Assembly: GCF_027531905.1 (NCBI RefSeq)
Contig: NZ_JAPZSU010000016.1
Coordinates: 62,001-126,000, forward strand
Source: Flavobacterium sp.
Lineage (GTDB): Bacteria; Bacteroidota; Bacteroidia; Flavobacteriales; Flavobacteriaceae
DNA length: 64,000 nucleotides
Direction: 5' to 3'
Notes under the pieces: model-generated
What the model saw: the letters and a program-made list of their open reading frames with translations, nothing else
What the model was told of the DNA's origin: nothing
The model's database searches: none
Shown: positions 19,310-27,495 of the stretch, in pieces
Layout of the letters: each line of letters opens with the position of its first letter
How positions within the stretch are numbered: position 1 is the stretch's first letter
Translations under genes and position numbers: made by a program

Positions 19310-20416
19310 TTAGAATTCTGCTGGAATTTCCTCTTCAATTGGTTTTGTAATTGGTTCTTTCTTAGGAGTTATAGGACGAATAGTAGGAACAGGAATTACT
19401 TTAGGTTGCACAGGGCTGTAGATGTAAGTTATCCATTTAGAAGGTTGTCTTGATTCATTTCTACCTATGGTATATACTTCAAGGTGAGAAAATTTAGTTC
19501 CTCTAGGAATTATTTTAGTGTTAAAATAAGTATTCGTTTGATCTAATGCTTTTTGCAGGTGGGTGTAATCTCCTTTAAGTATTGTTTTGACAGCGGGAAA
19601 TGAAGCGAGTTTACCTGCTTGAAATCCGCTTTCAGAGGTTGGCACAATTTCATTTTTTGTAGGAATGCAGAAAGAAAGTTTAGCTGTTTCTTTTTTGGCA
19701 TCATAAAAATGATAAATAATAAAGGGCTTACCGTAGATTTCAATACCATTTTCAGTACAATAATCTGTTATATTGGAAAACACAATTTTACTGTTTTTAT
19801 TGATGTTGGTTACTTTACTGCTAAAGGTTTGACTCAAGTATGGAGTGGCTGTTTTATTGACTTCACCAACCACTTTTACCGAGTAAGTATTTATTTCATA
19901 ATCCAAAATTTTGTCTAGATTTTTTAGACTTTTTTCATAGATCGAACCTAAATTTCGTTCTACACCTCCTTGTAAAGCAGCCCACATTTTTAATTCAAAG
20001 CTTAAGTTTCCTTTGGTTTTCCAAGTTACTTTGGTACCGCCAACAGTATCTTTGAAATGCCAAAAAACCTCAGATTCTGTTCCGTTATTGTTTAGTTTTT
20101 GAGTAATACTTTCGTTGATTTTTGTATGTAAAGTTTGGATGTCTCCAGTACCTTCGGCTCCTGTCCAAGAACACGAAGAGCCATTGCCAGAGGTAATTGT
20201 TGGATAACTCATTATTAAGTTGTCATTCTCAAGCATCCAACTATTAAAATCAGGCCAGTTTTGATAATCATTTACGTAATTGAAAACGGCTGCTTTTGGG
20301 GAATTAATGACTTTACTTCGTTCTAATTGAAATTCACCCTTTTGAGTAGCTACAAAAATAGTAGTAGCCACTATACTTAACAGGAATAAAAGAAAAAGGT
20401 ATTTTAGGATTTGCAT
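19310..20416 (-). CDS. Membrane-anchored SRPBCC-fold protein with Pro-rich tail
   Basis: This 368-residue protein has an N-terminal hydrophobic anchor (residues 2-22). A polyketide cyclase/START-like domain lies at about 30-165 (SPKAAVFNYVNDYQNWPDF), followed by a second domain resembling GyrI-like effector-binding folds. The tail, with repeated Pro-Ile/Val and Lys, ends EEEIPAEF. The ATG at 20416 is chosen because it puts the membrane segment at the N-terminus. The ligand is unknown. It lies 63 bases upstream of the ECF sigma gene on the same strand. Confidence 0.65.
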   Translation of the reverse strand: MQILKYLFLLFLLSIVATTIFVATQKGEFQLERSKVINSPKAAVFNYVNDYQNWPDFNSWMLENDNLIMSYPTITSGNGSSCSWTGAEGTGDIQTLHTKINESITQKLNNNGTESEVFWHFKDTVGGTKVTWKTKGNLSFELKMWAALQGGVERNLGSIYEKSLKNLDKILDYEINTYSVKVVGEVNKTATPYLSQTFSSKVTNINKNSKIVFSNITDYCTENGIEIYGKPFIIYHFYDAKKETAKLSFCIPTKNEIVPTSESGFQAGKLASFPAVKTILKGDYTHLQKALDQTNTYFNTKIIPRGTKFSHLEVYTIGRNESRQPSKWITYIYSPVQPKVIPVPTIRPITPKKEPITKPIEEEIPAEF

Positions 20417-20535
20417 GAGAATTCGTGTATAAACTTTCGTAAAGTTAGAAATTTTATTCAAAAAGTAAGACTACTTCTTAGAATTGAAGCCTACTTTATG
20501 ATAATAAGTTTAGCGATCTTGAAAGAATAGGAGTT

Positions 20536-20724
20536 TTAATGCTTAAGATAAATCTTAATTAAGAATAAAAGCCCAATAAAAAGAAGGAATCCTAATAGAA
20601 TCTTATAATTTCCCTTATAAAAAACACGATGCAAATTGGCATCTTTTCGGTAAGCAATTATCATTGCAAATATAAAGGCGATGGCAAAACATGCGCCAAA
20701 AATTAGTTGTCCTTGACTAAACAT
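20536..20724 (-). CDS. Small two-helix membrane protein
   Basis: This 62-residue protein has two hydrophobic helices (about 6-24 and 42-59) joined by a basic loop (YRKDANLHRVFYKGNYK). It looks like a complete conserved flavobacterial membrane protein, but I do not recognise a function. It is divergent from the MazG-like gene, with 80 bases between the two starts. Confidence 0.6.
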   Translation of the reverse strand: MFSQGQLIFGACFAIAFIFAMIIAYRKDANLHRVFYKGNYKILLGFLLFIGLLFLIKIYLKH

Positions 20725-20804
20725 AGTGGTAATTTTTTTTACAAATTTAAGTAATTGATTAGGAATTATTGCTAATTTGCTCTTTCAATTAATTTATCGA
20801 AATT

Positions 20805-21206
20805 ATGCAAAAACAAATCAAATCAGTAAAGGAGTTTCATACTGCTTTTGCTATTGGTCATAAAGAAGAACCCCACGCTAATCTTGGGGAAGCAAAACAT
20901 TTACTTCGTTTTAATTTGATGAAAGAAGAAAATGAAGAATATCTAGAAGCTGCCAATAACAATGATATTGTTGAAATCGCAGATGCTTTGGGCGATATGA
21001 TGTATATTTTATGCGGAACCATTATCGAACATGGATTGCAAGATCATATCGAAGCTGTTTTTGATGAAATACAAAGAAGCAATATGAGTAAATTGGGCGA
21101 AGATGGAAAGCCAATTTATCGTGAAGATGGAAAAGTCATGAAAGGCCCCAATTATTTTAAACCTGATTTTTCTAAAATCCTAAAGGTGGTAGGGGATTCA
21201 AAATAA
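20805..21206 (+). CDS. MazG-like / HisE-like nucleotide pyrophosphohydrolase
   Basis: This 133-residue all-alpha NTP pyrophosphatase carries the metal-binding pattern EExxE (MKEENEEYLEA) followed by EIADALGDMMY, where Glu and Asp complete the Mg site. Such enzymes hydrolyse nucleoside triphosphates to monophosphate and pyrophosphate, often for house-cleaning of unusual nucleotides. The tail (PNYFKPDFSKIL) matches the family type seen in Bacteroidota. No histidine biosynthesis genes are near, so a HisE role is unlikely. Confidence 0.8.
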   Translation: MQKQIKSVKEFHTAFAIGHKEEPHANLGEAKHLLRFNLMKEENEEYLEAANNNDIVEIADALGDMMYILCGTIIEHGLQDHIEAVFDEIQRSNMSKLGEDGKPIYREDGKVMKGPNYFKPDFSKILKVVGDSK

Positions 21207-21209
21207 CAT

Positions 21210-21242
21210 AAAAGGCGATTTTCATTGTGAAAATCGCCTTTT
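21210..21242. terminator. Bidirectional terminator between the MazG-like gene and ilvE
   Basis: A perfect 15-base stem AAAAGGCGATTTTCA/TGAAAATCGCCTTTT has a 3-base loop and A and T ends. It lies between two convergent genes and can stop both. Confidence 0.9.
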
Positions 21243-21262
21243 GAAATTTATATAAACACTAA

Positions 21263-22330
21263 TTAGATTTTTACAGTCCAACCAAATGGATCCGCTTCTA
21301 ATTTGTGTTGCATGTTTGTTAATTTGCTTTTTAGTTGTTCTGCGTAAGAATTCTCTATTTTAGGCAATTCATAATAATCTTCTTTGTATGAATAGCCAAC
21401 AATTGGATTTACCACTGCAGCAGTTCCTGCACCAAAAATTTCTTTTAAAGTTCCGTTTTTAGAAGCTTCTACTAATTCGCTTACCAAAACGGGGCGCACT
21501 TCTACATTGATGCCTTGTTTTTGGGCTAATTCAATTAAGCTTTTTCTAGTAATTCCATCCAAAATTCGCTCGCTCACTGGAGCAGTTAACAAAGTATCGT
21601 TGATTCTGAAGAATACGTTCATAGTTCCAGCTTCTTCTAATTTGGTATGGGTAGCGTCATCGGTCCAAATTACTTGCTGGAAGCCTTCTTTGTTGGCCAA
21701 ATTTGTTGGATAAAATTGCGCAGCGTAGTTACCAGCAGCTTTTGCAGCTCCAATTCCTCCATTAGCGGCTCTACTATAATGTTCGGCAATTAATACCTTT
21801 ACTTCACCAGAATAGTAGGCTTTTGCAGGAGAAAGTATAATCATAAATTTATATTCGCTTGATGGATTGGCTACTACACCTTCTCCTGTGGCAATCATAA
21901 AAGGACGGATGTACATCGTATTTCCTAAACCTTTTTTTACCCATGCTTCATCGATTTTCAAAAGTTCGTTAAGTCCATTCATAAAAACTTCTTCCGGAAC
22001 TTCGGGCATTGCCATTCTTACGGCCGATGCATTAAATCTTTTGTAATTTTCATCTGGTCTAAAAAGCCATAGATCATTATTGTCGTCTTTATATGCTTTC
22101 ATTCCTTCAAAAATTGCTTGTCCGTAATGAAAAACTTTGGCCGATGGATCCAATAAAAAAGGTTGGTAAGGTTTAATGACCGGTTGTTGCCAAGCGCCAT
22201 TTTTAAAATCGCACTCAAATAAATGATCCGTAAAAACGGCTCCAAAACTTAAATTATCAAAATCTACTTCGTTTATCTTAGAAGTAGCGGCCTTTGTGAT
22301 GTCAATTGTGGTGGTTTGAGAAATACTCAT
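21263..22330 (-). CDS. ilvE: Branched-chain amino acid aminotransferase
   Basis: This 355-residue PLP enzyme of fold type IV makes leucine, isoleucine and valine from their keto acids using glutamate. Visible family segments are KVFHYGQAIFEGMKAYK, LWLFRPDENYKRFN, MYIRPFMIATGEGV, the GGIGAAKAAGNYAAQ region with the PLP-binding Lys, and the phosphate-binding EIFGAGTAAVVNPI. Length fits class II eukaryote-like BCATs common in Bacteroidota. It is divergent from mnmD, with which it is often neighboured in flavobacteria. Confidence 0.93.
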   Translation of the reverse strand: MSISQTTTIDITKAATSKINEVDFDNLSFGAVFTDHLFECDFKNGAWQQPVIKPYQPFLLDPSAKVFHYGQAIFEGMKAYKDDNNDLWLFRPDENYKRFNASAVRMAMPEVPEEVFMNGLNELLKIDEAWVKKGLGNTMYIRPFMIATGEGVVANPSSEYKFMIILSPAKAYYSGEVKVLIAEHYSRAANGGIGAAKAAGNYAAQFYPTNLANKEGFQQVIWTDDATHTKLEEAGTMNVFFRINDTLLTAPVSERILDGITRKSLIELAQKQGINVEVRPVLVSELVEASKNGTLKEIFGAGTAAVVNPIVGYSYKEDYYELPKIENSYAEQLKSKLTNMQHKLEADPFGWTVKI

Positions 22331-22710
22331 GATTATTTATTAATAGTTTAGATTCAATAATCAAAATCAATAAAAAATTGATTTTTCTGATTTGATTTTA
22401 TTTTTTTACAAAATTAAATAAAAAAGCCTAAAAACGATGCGAAAATTGTAGGATATATTTCGTTTGACTGAGATTTGTGTATTTTCTAAAAATCAGAATT
22501 ATTTACTGTGATTTTATATGAAATATATAATAAATACTTGCGTTTTTGTCCGTTAAAGAACCTAACTATTGATAAATTTTGTGTAAAATAAAATTACAAA
22601 TTCACAAATACACCTGAATTTGTTTTCAAATCAGCAATCGTACTATCTTTACACCGTTGAACACGCATCGCAACAGACGAAAATATAGTTCAAAAACAAT
22701 TTTTATTAAA
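22331..22710. other. Divergent intergenic region ilvE/mnmD
   Basis: These 380 bases of AT-rich DNA lie between two divergent starts. It holds a plausible mnmD promoter near 22619-22651. I see no RNA gene, riboswitch fold or repeat. Confidence 0.5.
22619..22651 (+). promoter_or_regulatory. Probable promoter of mnmD
   Basis: TTTG at 22619-22622 and TATCTTTA at 22644-22651 are separated by 21 bases, close to the Bacteroidota consensus. The last base of the -7 box deviates. Confidence 0.4.
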
Positions 22711-23379
22711 ATGAAAAGAAGAATTATTCAAACTTCAGATGGCTCTACTACAATTCAAATTGAAGATTGGGATGAATGTTATCATTCAAAACACGGAGCT
22801 ATTCAGGAAGCAAAACATGTTTTTATTAAAAACGGATTGGCTTTGTTTCCCAATCAGAAGGTTTCGATTCTAGAAATTGGTTTTGGTACAGGGCTTAATG
22901 CTTTTATTACTTTTTTGGAGGCTAAAAAGCAAAATCAAAGTATAAATTATGTTGGAGCAGAGGCGTATCCAATCTCTGTAGCTGAACTTCAAGGAATGAA
23001 TTATGTAAAGGAATTGGATGCTTTGGAATATGAAGCTGTTTTTGAAAAAATGCATCGAGGTGAATGGGAACAATCTAATATAATCGATGAAGATTTTTGT
23101 TTAACAAAGCGACAACAATTTTTTGAAGCTATTGATGATGTTGAACAGTATGATTTGATTTATTTTGATGCTTTTGGTTATAGAGTTCAACCTGATTTAT
23201 GGAGTACCGCAATTTTTCAAAAAATGTTTACCGCACTCAAAAACAAGGGTGTTTTAGTGACTTATGCCGCACGAGGTGTAGTCAAAAGAAGCATGATTGA
23301 AGTTGGTTTTAAAGTTGAAAAATTAGCAGGACCACCAGGGAAAAGGGAAATGTTTCGTGCAACTAAGCTCATCCCTTGA
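22711..23379 (+). CDS. mnmD: tRNA mnm5s2U34 methyltransferase MnmD
   Basis: This 222-residue SAM-dependent methyltransferase finishes the wobble uridine modification of tRNA by methylating nm5s2U34. The SAM motif is ILEIGFGTGLNAF (53-65), and the DUF752 signature IYFDAFGYRVQPDLW follows near 150-165. YAARGVVKRSM and GPPGKREMFRA at the end are typical of MnmD. Only the methyltransferase is present; the MnmC oxidoreductase half is absent, as usual in Bacteroidota. The ATG at 22711 leads straight into family-like sequence. Confidence 0.9.
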   Translation: MKRRIIQTSDGSTTIQIEDWDECYHSKHGAIQEAKHVFIKNGLALFPNQKVSILEIGFGTGLNAFITFLEAKKQNQSINYVGAEAYPISVAELQGMNYVKELDALEYEAVFEKMHRGEWEQSNIIDEDFCLTKRQQFFEAIDDVEQYDLIYFDAFGYRVQPDLWSTAIFQKMFTALKNKGVLVTYAARGVVKRSMIEVGFKVEKLAGPPGKREMFRATKLIP

Positions 23380-23509
23380 AAACACTACGAAAACGTTTTT
23401 TCGTTAGAAAAATCTGAACAAAAAAAGAATAAATCTAAGTTAATTATGTAAAAGGTAAAAAAAATAGATTAAATTTACTTCAAGATAATCCCAAAAATCT
23501 TATTGAATT

Positions 23510-23707
23510 ATGTCAAAAATAATGTTTGATTATACTAAATCAGTGTTAGAAAGAGTAAGTTTTGATCCCGTTCTTTTTTGTAAAGAATTAGAAAAAGCCA
23601 TACGAACCTTATTACCTTATGAATTGGAACAACTTAAAGAATGGTTATTTGATTTTACTTATGAAAAGCCAGAATTAAAACAATGTCTTGTTATAGTAAA
23701 TAGATAA
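23510..23707 (+). CDS. Conserved hypothetical 65-residue protein
   Basis: This is a small cytoplasmic, helical protein (DYTKSVLERVSFDPVLFCKELEKAI and LLPYELEQLKEWLF). It is followed closely by a terminator and looks like a complete short gene of a type frequent in flavobacteria. No known domain is visible. Confidence 0.6.
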   Translation: MSKIMFDYTKSVLERVSFDPVLFCKELEKAIRTLLPYELEQLKEWLFDFTYEKPELKQCLVIVNR

Positions 23708-23714
23708 AAAAGAG

Positions 23715-23742
23715 AGGCTGTCCGAAAAGGATAGCCTTTTTT
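23715..23742 (+). terminator. Terminator with GGCTGTCC stem
   Basis: AGGCTGTCC pairs with GGATAGCCT (one G-T pair), with a five-base loop and a T run. Confidence 0.85.
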
Positions 23743-23789
23743 ATGCAATAAATTTCAGAAATTGATTTTGCGTTGGTTGATTTATGAAA

Positions 23790-24140
23790 AAGTATTATGT
23801 TGCGGTTTTAAAAAGGTAAATTTCGACTTCTATTGGGTGTTTACCTCGATGATCGAGTCCTTTTTTACTACTAAGGAGCTCTTTTGCTTTGGCTCTTAAT
23901 TGGTTCAGACGGTGGTTTACTTCTATTGTTTTGTTTCTTTTGGCTTGATGACACAAACTTCTAAGTGGATATCTATTGTTTCTTGTTGCTTAGTTGTAAG
24001 ATACTTGCGATACGTATTCATTGGCCGGTGTCCGTTTTCCACGGCCAATGTTTTCCATTCTTTGTACTATTGGACACACATAAAAATCTTGCTGTATATT
24101 GTAGAACAAATTTTGGGTAAGAAACAGGTTGGTCTTCATT
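23790..24140 (-). pseudogene. IS1182-family transposase remnant (C-terminal part)
   Basis: The minus strand reads YNIQQDFYVCPIVQRMENIG, then a stop, then CHQAKRNKTIEVNHRLNQLR and KAKELLSSKKGLDHR, ending PIEVE. This is the C-terminal third of an IS1182-type DDE transposase (CPxGxxMxxIG..., CH-K-x-NRxIExNH, PIEVE). A stop codon interrupts it, and after PIEVE the frame decays before the glutamine-rich end. The N-terminal two thirds and the IS ends are missing, so it is a dead fragment. It lies between two terminators with the same GGCTGTCC stem. Confidence 0.7.
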
Positions 24141-24170
24141 TTTTTCTTCTGCTTTAGATTAAAAATAGCA

Positions 24171-24211
24171 AAAAAAGAGGCTGTCCTTACTTTTTGGACA
24201 GCCTCTTTTTT
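24171..24211. terminator. Terminator of the DUF547 gene, bidirectional
   Basis: A perfect 16-base stem AAAAAAGAGGCTGTCC/GGACAGCCTCTTTTTT encloses a nine-base loop, 16 bases past the DUF547 stop on the minus strand. Confidence 0.9.
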
Positions 24212-24227
24212 ACAACTGAATCAGAAA

Positions 24228-24947
24228 TTATTTTCCATTCAATGACCAGTCATAAGCACGGGTCATTACTTTGTAGGTAGTTTCTATTCTTTTCTCTAAA
24301 AAGATATTGATGAAGTCAATTTCGTTAAAATAACCGGTTACAAAATCACCTTTGTAGGTTTCGAACATTTTAGGTAATTCAATAGAATTGGTGTTCTTGA
24401 AAATTCTGTAAAAATCTTTGTCGTTAATGTACAACTTAGCACGTTGTTTTATTTGGTCGTTCACTTGTTCTGGAGTATAGGCAGCATTCAAAAGGGGAGC
24501 ATCTCCGTTCGTTCCTTTGCATAGCACAAAATGAATACCAGCATCTGCAATGATTTCTCTTAGAATAGTGTTCTCAATGTCGTCAAGAGTCAATTCTTGT
24601 TTGGCTACAATAAACGTTCTTTCGTTAAAAAAACCAGGGATGGTATTTACAGATACAATAGGAAGTTTTTCAACCACTGCTTTAATTACTAATAAGTTGT
24701 AAGCATTAATCCAAAAAGCTTTAGCTTCTTCTTTGGTTTTAAATTCTGTTTTTAACTTTGAAATATTGTCTAAAATATAAATTAATTCTCCGGGACTTTT
24801 CTTTAATTGAGCGTAGTTTACTTTTCCTTCTGATGAAACAATCTTCTTTAAAAATTCGTTGGTTTGTTCAAAGAAATCATTCAAAGTTTGAGCTTGAGAA
24901 AAAGAAGTAATGATAAAAAATGATACAAGGAGTAAAGTTTTCTTCAT
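24228..24947 (-). CDS. Exported DUF547 protein
   Basis: This 239-residue protein has a signal peptide ending SFSQAQ. The DUF547 core follows: FWINAYNLLVIKAVVEK, LDDIENTILRE, IHFVLCKGTNGDAPLLNAAYTPE and YKGDF. This domain has a papain/transglutaminase-like look with Cys (VLCKG) but no proven activity. It is periplasmic by prediction. It is monocistronic, ending at its own terminator. Confidence 0.85.
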   Translation of the reverse strand: MKKTLLLVSFFIITSFSQAQTLNDFFEQTNEFLKKIVSSEGKVNYAQLKKSPGELIYILDNISKLKTEFKTKEEAKAFWINAYNLLVIKAVVEKLPIVSVNTIPGFFNERTFIVAKQELTLDDIENTILREIIADAGIHFVLCKGTNGDAPLLNAAYTPEQVNDQIKQRAKLYINDKDFYRIFKNTNSIELPKMFETYKGDFVTGYFNEIDFINIFLEKRIETTYKVMTRAYDWSLNGK

Positions 24948-25310
24948 ATAAAAAGTGTTTCTTGGGGTTAAGTTGTAATATCTTACGGGAATAAATGGGC
25001 AAATAAACTAATTTTTTTTGAACAAATTATGATTAATTTAAGGTTATATCTTTTATTAAAATACAAAGCCATTTTTCATCACAAGAAGATATGTTTGTGA
25101 TTTCTTTTTTTTGTTGCGGTATTGCTTTTAATTTCTAAAAATCATTGTTTTTTGTGAGGTTTTTATGTTTTTTTAGTGTCAAATATTGAATTGGTTTTTT
25201 AGATTCTTTTGTTATTTTTTTTCTTTAACGAAATCGATTTCATTTATTTTGTATGCATGCATAATATGTCGTTTTCTTTTGCTATTTTTGATTCCAATAA
25301 AATCTATAGT
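24948..25310. other. Intergenic region DUF547/nitronate monooxygenase
   Basis: This is about 360 bases of very AT-rich DNA between two divergent genes. A possible -7 box TATTTTTG at 25283-25290 sits upstream of the 25311 start and supports that start over earlier ATGs. Nothing else is supported. Confidence 0.4.
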
Positions 25311-26261
25311 ATGGAAAAACAGTCTTTACAATCACTTTTGCAAATCACTCATCCAGTGATTATGGCTCCTATGTTTTTAGTTTCTAATACTAAAATGGTA
25401 ATAGAAGGAATGAAGAGTGGAATTGCAGCTTGCATTCCAGCATTGAATTATCGTACGCTCGAGGAGTTGCGAACTTCTATTGTTGAATTGAAGCAAGCTA
25501 AAGTTTCAGGTGGAAGTTTTGGATACAATTTGATTGTCAATAAATCGAATGTAAAGTACAAAGAACAACTGCGTGTTTTGTGTGAAGAAGGTGTAGATTT
25601 TATCATAACTTCCTTGGGTTCACCTGAGGAAACAATTGCTGAAGCTCACAAAGTTGGCATCAAGGTTTTTTGTGATGTTACGGATTTGGCTTTTGCAAAA
25701 AAAGTTGAAAGTTTGGGTGCCGATGCCATTATTGCTGTAAACAATCAAGCGGGCGGACACCGTGGAAATATAGACCCAGAAACCTTAATAAAATTATTGA
25801 ATGAACAAACAAGCTTACCTGTAATTTCTGCTGGTGGAGTAGGAAGCAAAACCGATTTGGATAAAATGCTTGGCTATGGTGCAGTTGGTGTTTCGGTCGG
25901 AAGTCCTTTTATCGCTTCGGATGAAGCAGGGGTTTCTAAGGAATACAAACAAGCTTGCGTGGACTATGGTGCCAAAGATATCATTATGACAGAACGCATT
26001 TCAGGTACTCCGTGCACAGTAATCAATACACCTTATGTACAAAAAGTAGGTACAAAACAAACTTGGCTGGAAACACTTTTGAATAAAAATAAGAGTTTGA
26101 AAAAATGGGTCAAAATGATTCGTTTTTATATTGGAATGAAAGCTACTGAAAAAGCAGCGACTCAAGTAACTTACAAAACCGTTTGGGTTGCTGGGCCTAG
26201 TATAGAAGATACTACCGCTATTTTACCAGTGCAACAGATTGTTCAAAAGTTGGTTGGTTAG
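25311..26261 (+). CDS. Nitronate monooxygenase-like FMN enzyme (NPD family)
   Basis: This 316-residue TIM-barrel flavoprotein opens ITHPVIMAPMFLVSN. It contains VDFIITSLGSPEE, DAIIAVNNQAGGHRGN and VISAGGVGSKTDLDKMLGYGAVGVSVGSPFI. The last of these forms the FMN phosphate site, with His in GGHRG as the likely base. The family includes nitronate monooxygenases and enoyl reductases, so substrate is not fixed. Its stop is one base from the next start, so it forms an operon with the DUF4442 gene. Confidence 0.82.
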   Translation: MEKQSLQSLLQITHPVIMAPMFLVSNTKMVIEGMKSGIAACIPALNYRTLEELRTSIVELKQAKVSGGSFGYNLIVNKSNVKYKEQLRVLCEEGVDFIITSLGSPEETIAEAHKVGIKVFCDVTDLAFAKKVESLGADAIIAVNNQAGGHRGNIDPETLIKLLNEQTSLPVISAGGVGSKTDLDKMLGYGAVGVSVGSPFIASDEAGVSKEYKQACVDYGAKDIIMTERISGTPCTVINTPYVQKVGTKQTWLETLLNKNKSLKKWVKMIRFYIGMKATEKAATQVTYKTVWVAGPSIEDTTAILPVQQIVQKLVG

Positions 26262-26262
26262 T

Positions 26263-26787
26263 ATGTACGAAAAGATTTATTTGGTGTTAAACCGATTTGT
26301 TGAGAAATCGACCTTGTTTAAGGTATTGTTCAATTGGTCTCCGATGTACAGAAGAAGTTGTGGAAAAATCACTTATGTTTCAAAAGATTTGCATACGGTT
26401 CGCATCAAGATTCCTTTGAGTTATAAAAACAAGAATTATGTAGGTTCCATTTTTGGCGGAAGCTTGTTCGCTGCAACCGATCCAATTTATATGATTCAAC
26501 TCATGCAAATTTTAGGAAAAGACTATGTGGTTTGGGACAAAGCCTCTGTAATCCGATTTCGAAAACCAGCTTTTAGTGTGGCTTATGCTGATTTTCATTT
26601 TACTAGCGATGAAATCGCCGAAATTCAACAAAGAGTTGCCGAAGAAAATGAGGTAAACTACGTCAAACAACTGATGATTACCAATGCCAATCAAGAGGTA
26701 TTGACAGAATTAGAGAAAACTATTTTTATCACCAGCAAAGCGCATTACAAGCAAAAACTACAAAAAAAGAAATCCGCAGCCGCTTAA
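26263..26787 (+). CDS. DUF4442 hotdog-fold thioesterase-like protein
   Basis: This 174-residue protein contains the DUF4442 pattern: KVLFNWSPMYRRSCGKI, VRIKIPLSYKNKNYVGSIFGGSLFAATDPIYM and VWDKASVIRFRKPAF. The fold resembles PaaI-type acyl-CoA thioesterases. The operon with a flavin enzyme hints at acyl or nitro-compound metabolism. It overlaps the convergent next gene by four bases at the 3' end. Confidence 0.78.
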   Translation: MYEKIYLVLNRFVEKSTLFKVLFNWSPMYRRSCGKITYVSKDLHTVRIKIPLSYKNKNYVGSIFGGSLFAATDPIYMIQLMQILGKDYVVWDKASVIRFRKPAFSVAYADFHFTSDEIAEIQQRVAEENEVNYVKQLMITNANQEVLTELEKTIFITSKAHYKQKLQKKKSAAA

Positions 26788-27344
26788 TAGTAAAGCTTAA
26801 AATCCAAAAGCTGACACAAAGCGTATTGTTTTTTAAATAATCTTTCGACGACATCGGTGATGTCGTCTTCTTTTTGGCACAATTCAAAAAAAGTTTTGTC
26901 GAGCAAATGACTACTTATTTGCGTCGAGGCTAAACCGTAGCCCGAAACCGCTCTGGCTCCTGTAATATCCAAAAAGTATTGGGCTTCTTCTTCCTCTAAG
27001 TCTAGTACTTTTGCATTGGCAAAGTGAATGATTTTACCTTTCATTTTGCCTTCAAATACTTCCGCAATTTCTTCCAAACTATAAAAATAATCGTTTAAGC
27101 AAATGGTATTGGCTTCTCCAGGCATTACCAAATAAATAATTTCATAGGCTTGAAAATTATTATCGTCATAAAGCAAGGTACTCAGACTTTCTTCAAGACC
27201 TTCAATCGTGTCACAAGTTTTGTAAATACTCGTTAAACCTTGTTCGAAAGCCATTTTTTCAAGATTTTTAATCACTGGTGTTTGTTGCTCAATTGCTGTA
27301 TCAGGAACTCCTTCGAGGCAGAAAATAAACTTTTTTTGGTGCAT
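26784..27344 (-). CDS. Conserved hypothetical protein, 186 residues
   Basis: It starts FIFCLEGVPD and has alternating beta and alpha segments, including YEIIYLVMPGEANTICLNDYFYSLEEIAE, GKIIHFANAKVLDL and ARAVSGYGLASTQ. It looks like an alpha/beta protein with a possible ligand-binding or caspase-like (CHAT) architecture. It may match the DUF6642 family, but I am not certain of that name. Convergent with the DUF4442 gene, overlapping four bases. Confidence 0.6.
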   Translation of the reverse strand: MHQKKFIFCLEGVPDTAIEQQTPVIKNLEKMAFEQGLTSIYKTCDTIEGLEESLSTLLYDDNNFQAYEIIYLVMPGEANTICLNDYFYSLEEIAEVFEGKMKGKIIHFANAKVLDLEEEEAQYFLDITGARAVSGYGLASTQISSHLLDKTFFELCQKEDDITDVVERLFKKQYALCQLLDFKLYY

Positions 27345-27495
27345 AACAGATCATCTAAATGTCATGCAAAAATATTATTTCTTTTTTTTAGATTCAGATT
27401 TTCGTGGACAATTTTTCTTATGTGCAAAGGGTGTTTTTTACCGAAAAAATCCGTCAGGATCAAGTAACGGATTGGTTTAAAGGTATCAAGCGGAT

